Assembly (NCBI GenBank): GCA_016946835.1 | Contig: JACVTC010000071.1 | Coordinates: 601,001 to 665,000 of the forward strand | DNA from: Neocallimastix lanati (nom. inval.) | Lineage: Eukaryota > Neocallimastigomycota > Neocallimastigomycetes > Neocallimastigales > Neocallimastigaceae | Direction of reading: 5' to 3' | Length of the DNA stretch: 64,000 bases | Part shown: piece after piece, positions 60,726 to 64,000 of the stretch | Numbering within the stretch: position 1 is the stretch's first letter | How the letters are laid out: the number at the start of each line of letters is the position of its first letter | Notes under the pieces: model-generated | Databases searched by the model: none | What the model saw: only the letters and a program-made list of their open reading frames with translations | What the model was told of the DNA's origin: nothing | Program-made: the position numbers and the translations under genes

Positions 60726-62996
60726 ATGAGAAACTTAATAAGAGAAAAGCTTACTACCTTTCCAACAAATCAGTATTTAATGATCAGAACTTTAAATTAA
60801 CCATAGAAAATTTCCCAAGATTGTACAAAGCATTTAAGCGCCACCTAACTGCTCTAGACCACATTGAATTTATAAGCTATAAAATAGATCTTGAAAAAAC
60901 GAATGAAAATGAACTTAAGAACCACTATGCTATCCGATCCATTATTAAAAACAGCATACTGATAAATTTATTGAAGGTTGTGATACCTCTTATGAAATGA
61001 TAAAACAACTTGAAAATCATTTTATGTAGTTTGGACCATGAGAATTATATATTAAATTAAATATTAAATTAAAACTTTAGAAATCGAAAACGATGATATT
61101 AAATTATATATAAATAAATAAAGTTATTTTATTCGCCCTTCATGATAAGGAATTTAAAAAATGCGGAAAAAATAAAATTAGAAGAAGAAACAAGAAATCT
61201 TATTTTCAACTGAAGAAATTATCAAATTTGGAGTCCATCTAACACTTTTAATTGAATAAAAGACTTTTGATCAAATAAAAAGATGTATAAAGATATATAG
61301 AGGACTGATGATAATAACGAATCCTCAAAAAAACTTTCAATCAATAGAACTCGAAACTATAAATAATCATATAAATTTAATGATGATTCTGAAAAAAGCC
61401 AAAAAAAAAATAAACGCTGCCATATTTGCCACAGACATGGTTACACTACAGATGAATGCTTCTTAAACCCAAGAAGAAAATATAATAAAGGAAATAAGAA
61501 TCCACTAAAAGAAAATATAAAATATCAAGAAAGTAACAATTTATCAAAAAATAACTCAAGAAATAAGAATTATCGATCAAAGAACGTTGAAGGAATTAGA
61601 AATATTAAAGAATTAGAAGAATCAGATGATCTTAGCGAAAATAAATTTTCTCAGGATTTTCAAGAAATATTAACGTTAATATTTTTCGCAATGACATATC
61701 GAATACTAGTCAAACAAAGGAAGTCAAAGATCAAGATGATACAAGATAAAATTATAACTTACCCAGACGACGAATTAAAGAAGTAGGAACTTATAATGAT
61801 AATACTAATGATTTTGATTTTATTTTATCAAAGGTTAACTATGCACCTAATATCAAAAGAAATCAATCTCAATTCATTATCTTATCAATTCACAATTATT
61901 ATTGATTACAATGAATATTTAAATGAAGATAGACTTCGATTATTCAAAGATAATAAACTAATTGCAAAGAATTTATTCCAATAAAAAAAAATATCTTCTC
62001 ATTATATACTACTCTTTTTAAAACCCATAAAACTTAAATATTACCAATTTCGATTATTAACTTTGTCACACACGATTAGGCCATTTCAACAATACAAAAG
62101 ATATTCAAAAATTTTGTATCAACAGCAAGAAGGATTGTTCTCTATTTAAAATTAGCAAAATAAGAAGAAAATAATTTTATATTTAAAAAAAATAGTAATA
62201 CTCAACCTCTACAACTTGTACATTCCGATGTAGTTAGTAAATTAAAAACATCATATAATGATTTTAATTATTATTTAACTTTTATGGATAACTATAGTAG
62301 AAAATGTTGAATCTACCTCATTAAAAAATAAAATCTGATGTTTATAATGTTTTTATTAACTTTCACTAATTAATGAATAATACTATTGAATTTACAATTA
62401 AAACTTTAAAAACTGATAATGGAACCTAATAAACAAACGAAAATTTCAAAAAGTTCCTTTCAAAAAATGCTATTAAATTAATTCACTCAAACTTCAGGTA
62501 ACCCTCAATAGTATGATCGTAGCAAATCAACCAAACTTTTAATAGTTGTTTTTACAATCTCAATCCCCATCAAGGTAATGATTCAAAAACCCAAAATGAA
62601 GTCTTTTTCAACAAAACTATTAATATCTCATACCCACGTGTTTCTGATTGCAGAGTGTGTTTTTACAATTTATGAAAATAATAAATTTGAAAATAATTCT
62701 AAACCTAGAACTTTTCTTAGTTATATCACGGATTCTACTGGTTATCGTATTTTAGATCTATCTTTAAACAGCATGATTTTAACTAGAGATGTCTATTTTT
62801 GGAAAATATTCCTGGAATTATTAATACTACCTTCCTTTCAGAAGTATATATAAATTCTATTTTTCTTTCGAATTACTCAGTTGAGGGGGAAAAGAATAGT
62901 AACAGTCAATTAAATAATTTAAATAATTTAAATAATATAAAAATTCTAACATTAGTAATCAATAAATTATTAATAGCAATAATATGTACTAATTAA
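60726..62996 (+). mobile_element. Decayed Ty1/copia element A (gag to integrase)
   Basis: In order on the plus strand: a gag-like (UBN2-type) segment about 60790-61030 (RLYKAFKRHLTALDHIEF, NHYAIRSIIKNSI, SYEMIKQLENHF); a CCHC-type zinc knuckle at 61418-61459 (CHICHRHGYTTDEC) with Tyr in the usual His position; a pre-integrase zinc box near 62065 (CHTRLGHFNN); the integrase core from 62200 (QLVHSDVV, LTFMDNYSRK, KTLKTDNGT), giving two acidic active-site positions; and the integrase C-terminal part 62640-62990 (KPRTFLSYITDSTGY; RDVYFWK; NYSVEGEKN). Stops and frameshifts separate these pieces, so it is dead. RT and RNase H of this copy are absent; element B follows instead. LTRs were not delimited. 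Confidence 0.85.
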
Positions 62997-63240
62997 AATA
63001 ATGTATTTGTTATTAACATTTATTTAGTTAATAATATTTTAAGAGATTATTAATAAAAGAGAGTTATAATAAAGTAAATTCTTTTTAAAATTATATTTAA
63101 ATTAATTGTGTGTTTGTACTTGTGTTTGTTATTTTTTGGGGGTTTATTATAATCTGTTATTATTACCTTTATGAGGAACTATAAAGATTTTGTACAAAAC
63201 AAGGTACCCTTTGAGGTGTAATAAAAGAAAAAAGACAATT

Positions 63241-64000
63241 ATTCTAAACATTGTTGTCAAGCCTTTTATTTTATTCATAAACAATTTAGAATAAGTTTAC
63301 TAACTTTACCTTTTCGGGAATTTTTCTTGGATACGATACAAGCCCATCTGTCTCTCGTACTTATGATTCAAGTAATAATAAAATTAAACTTTCAAAAGCC
63401 CTTGTGTTCTTCGAAGATTATTCTGCTAATATATTTGTTCCTTCATCTCTTCCTGATATTTACAATTTTATATCGATAATCATTCAGAGGATTTTAATAC
63501 TAATAATATTATAAATAATATAAATAATATAAATAATATAAATAATATAAATAATATAAATAATTTCAATAATAATAATAATTCGAACAATAAAAGTAAT
63601 TATATTAATAATACCTATAATGATAATAATACTAATAATAACTTCATTAATGAAAATAGAAGGAACATTAATTATAATAAAAATAATTTTAAAAATATTA
63701 ATTATTTAAATAATTCGGACCAACATATTAATAATATTAATCAATATAATTTTAAATCAAAATAATAAATTAAATTTTCATAACAATAATATAATATATA
63801 AAATGTATCAAAAGATCATAAAATGTACAAAAAAGGTATACTCAAATTAAATAAAGCATTATATGGTCTGAGGCAATCGAATGTGGAATAACAAATAAAG
63901 TATACCACTAATAGGATCAAACTTTATTATATTAATTAGTGAATCTTGCTTGCATGTGAAGAAAAATAACTATAATAATATAATTTATTTTCTAGATGTA
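63241..64000 (+). mobile_element. Decayed Ty1/copia element B (integrase end to RT, runs off window)
   Basis: A second integrase C-terminal block at 63317-63460 (SGIFLGYDTSPSVSRTY; KALVFFEDYSANIFVPSS), an Asn/Ile-rich linker at 63500-63770, and the RT block LNKALYGLRQS at about 63858, then CLHVKKNNYNNIIYFLDV, where the catalytic YVDD-type box would begin at the window edge. Stops lie between. It repeats a domain already present in element A, so the two are separate insertions or a recombinant, not one element. Confidence 0.82.

Overview
This is a nuclear contig from a eukaryote with extremely AT-rich intergenic DNA, most likely an anaerobic gut fungus (Neocallimastigomycota: Neocallimastix, Piromyces, Anaeromyces or Orpinomyces type). 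The evidence is: long A/T homopolymers and TTTA/TTATTTA arrays between genes; spliceosomal GT-AG introns; a fungal-type hexokinase with biased, GC-richer codons; a secreted GH10 xylanase joined to a fungal CBM1 by a very long TLPG-type repeat linker, an architecture known from Neocallimastix patriciarum xylanase B; Asn-rich proteins; and LINE plus Ty1/copia retroelements. No rRNA, tRNA, CRISPR or bacterial operon structure was seen.

Layout. 0.7-17.4 kb: three plus-strand paralogues (377, 447 and 492 aa) of an unrecognised seven-helix membrane protein family, separated by AT-rich DNA that holds a copia relic and a LINE relic. 17.4-25.9 kb: mostly non-coding, with a 52-bp minisatellite, unassigned decayed coding pieces and a decayed LINE reverse transcriptase. 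25.9-27.6 kb: hexokinase (minus strand, two exons). 28-37 kb: satellite arrays and a short LINE 3' fragment. 41.1-44.9 kb: a two-exon gene (plus strand) for a single-pass membrane protein with a C-terminal SH3 domain and fifteen 16-residue repeats. 46.4-52.8 kb: an apparently intact LINE (1361-aa ORF, poly-A tail, 12-bp target-site duplication) nested in the 5' region of an older, internally deleted relative. 53.4-55.9 kb: xylanase (minus strand). 59.9-64 kb: a MITE-like element and two abutting decayed copia elements, the second running off the window.

The genes do not form a pathway. The hexokinase (glucose entry into glycolysis) and the secreted xylanase (plant-wall breakdown) fit a plant-degrading fermentative fungus. 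The most novel-looking content is the local family of 7TM proteins with receptor-like topology: N-terminus outside, basic inner loops, long hydrophilic tail. The Fus1-like SH3 membrane protein is the next most interesting. Much of the rest is retroelement debris of several ages and tandem-repeat arrays; minisatellite expansion has also acted inside two real genes (48 bp x 15 and 21 bp x 61).
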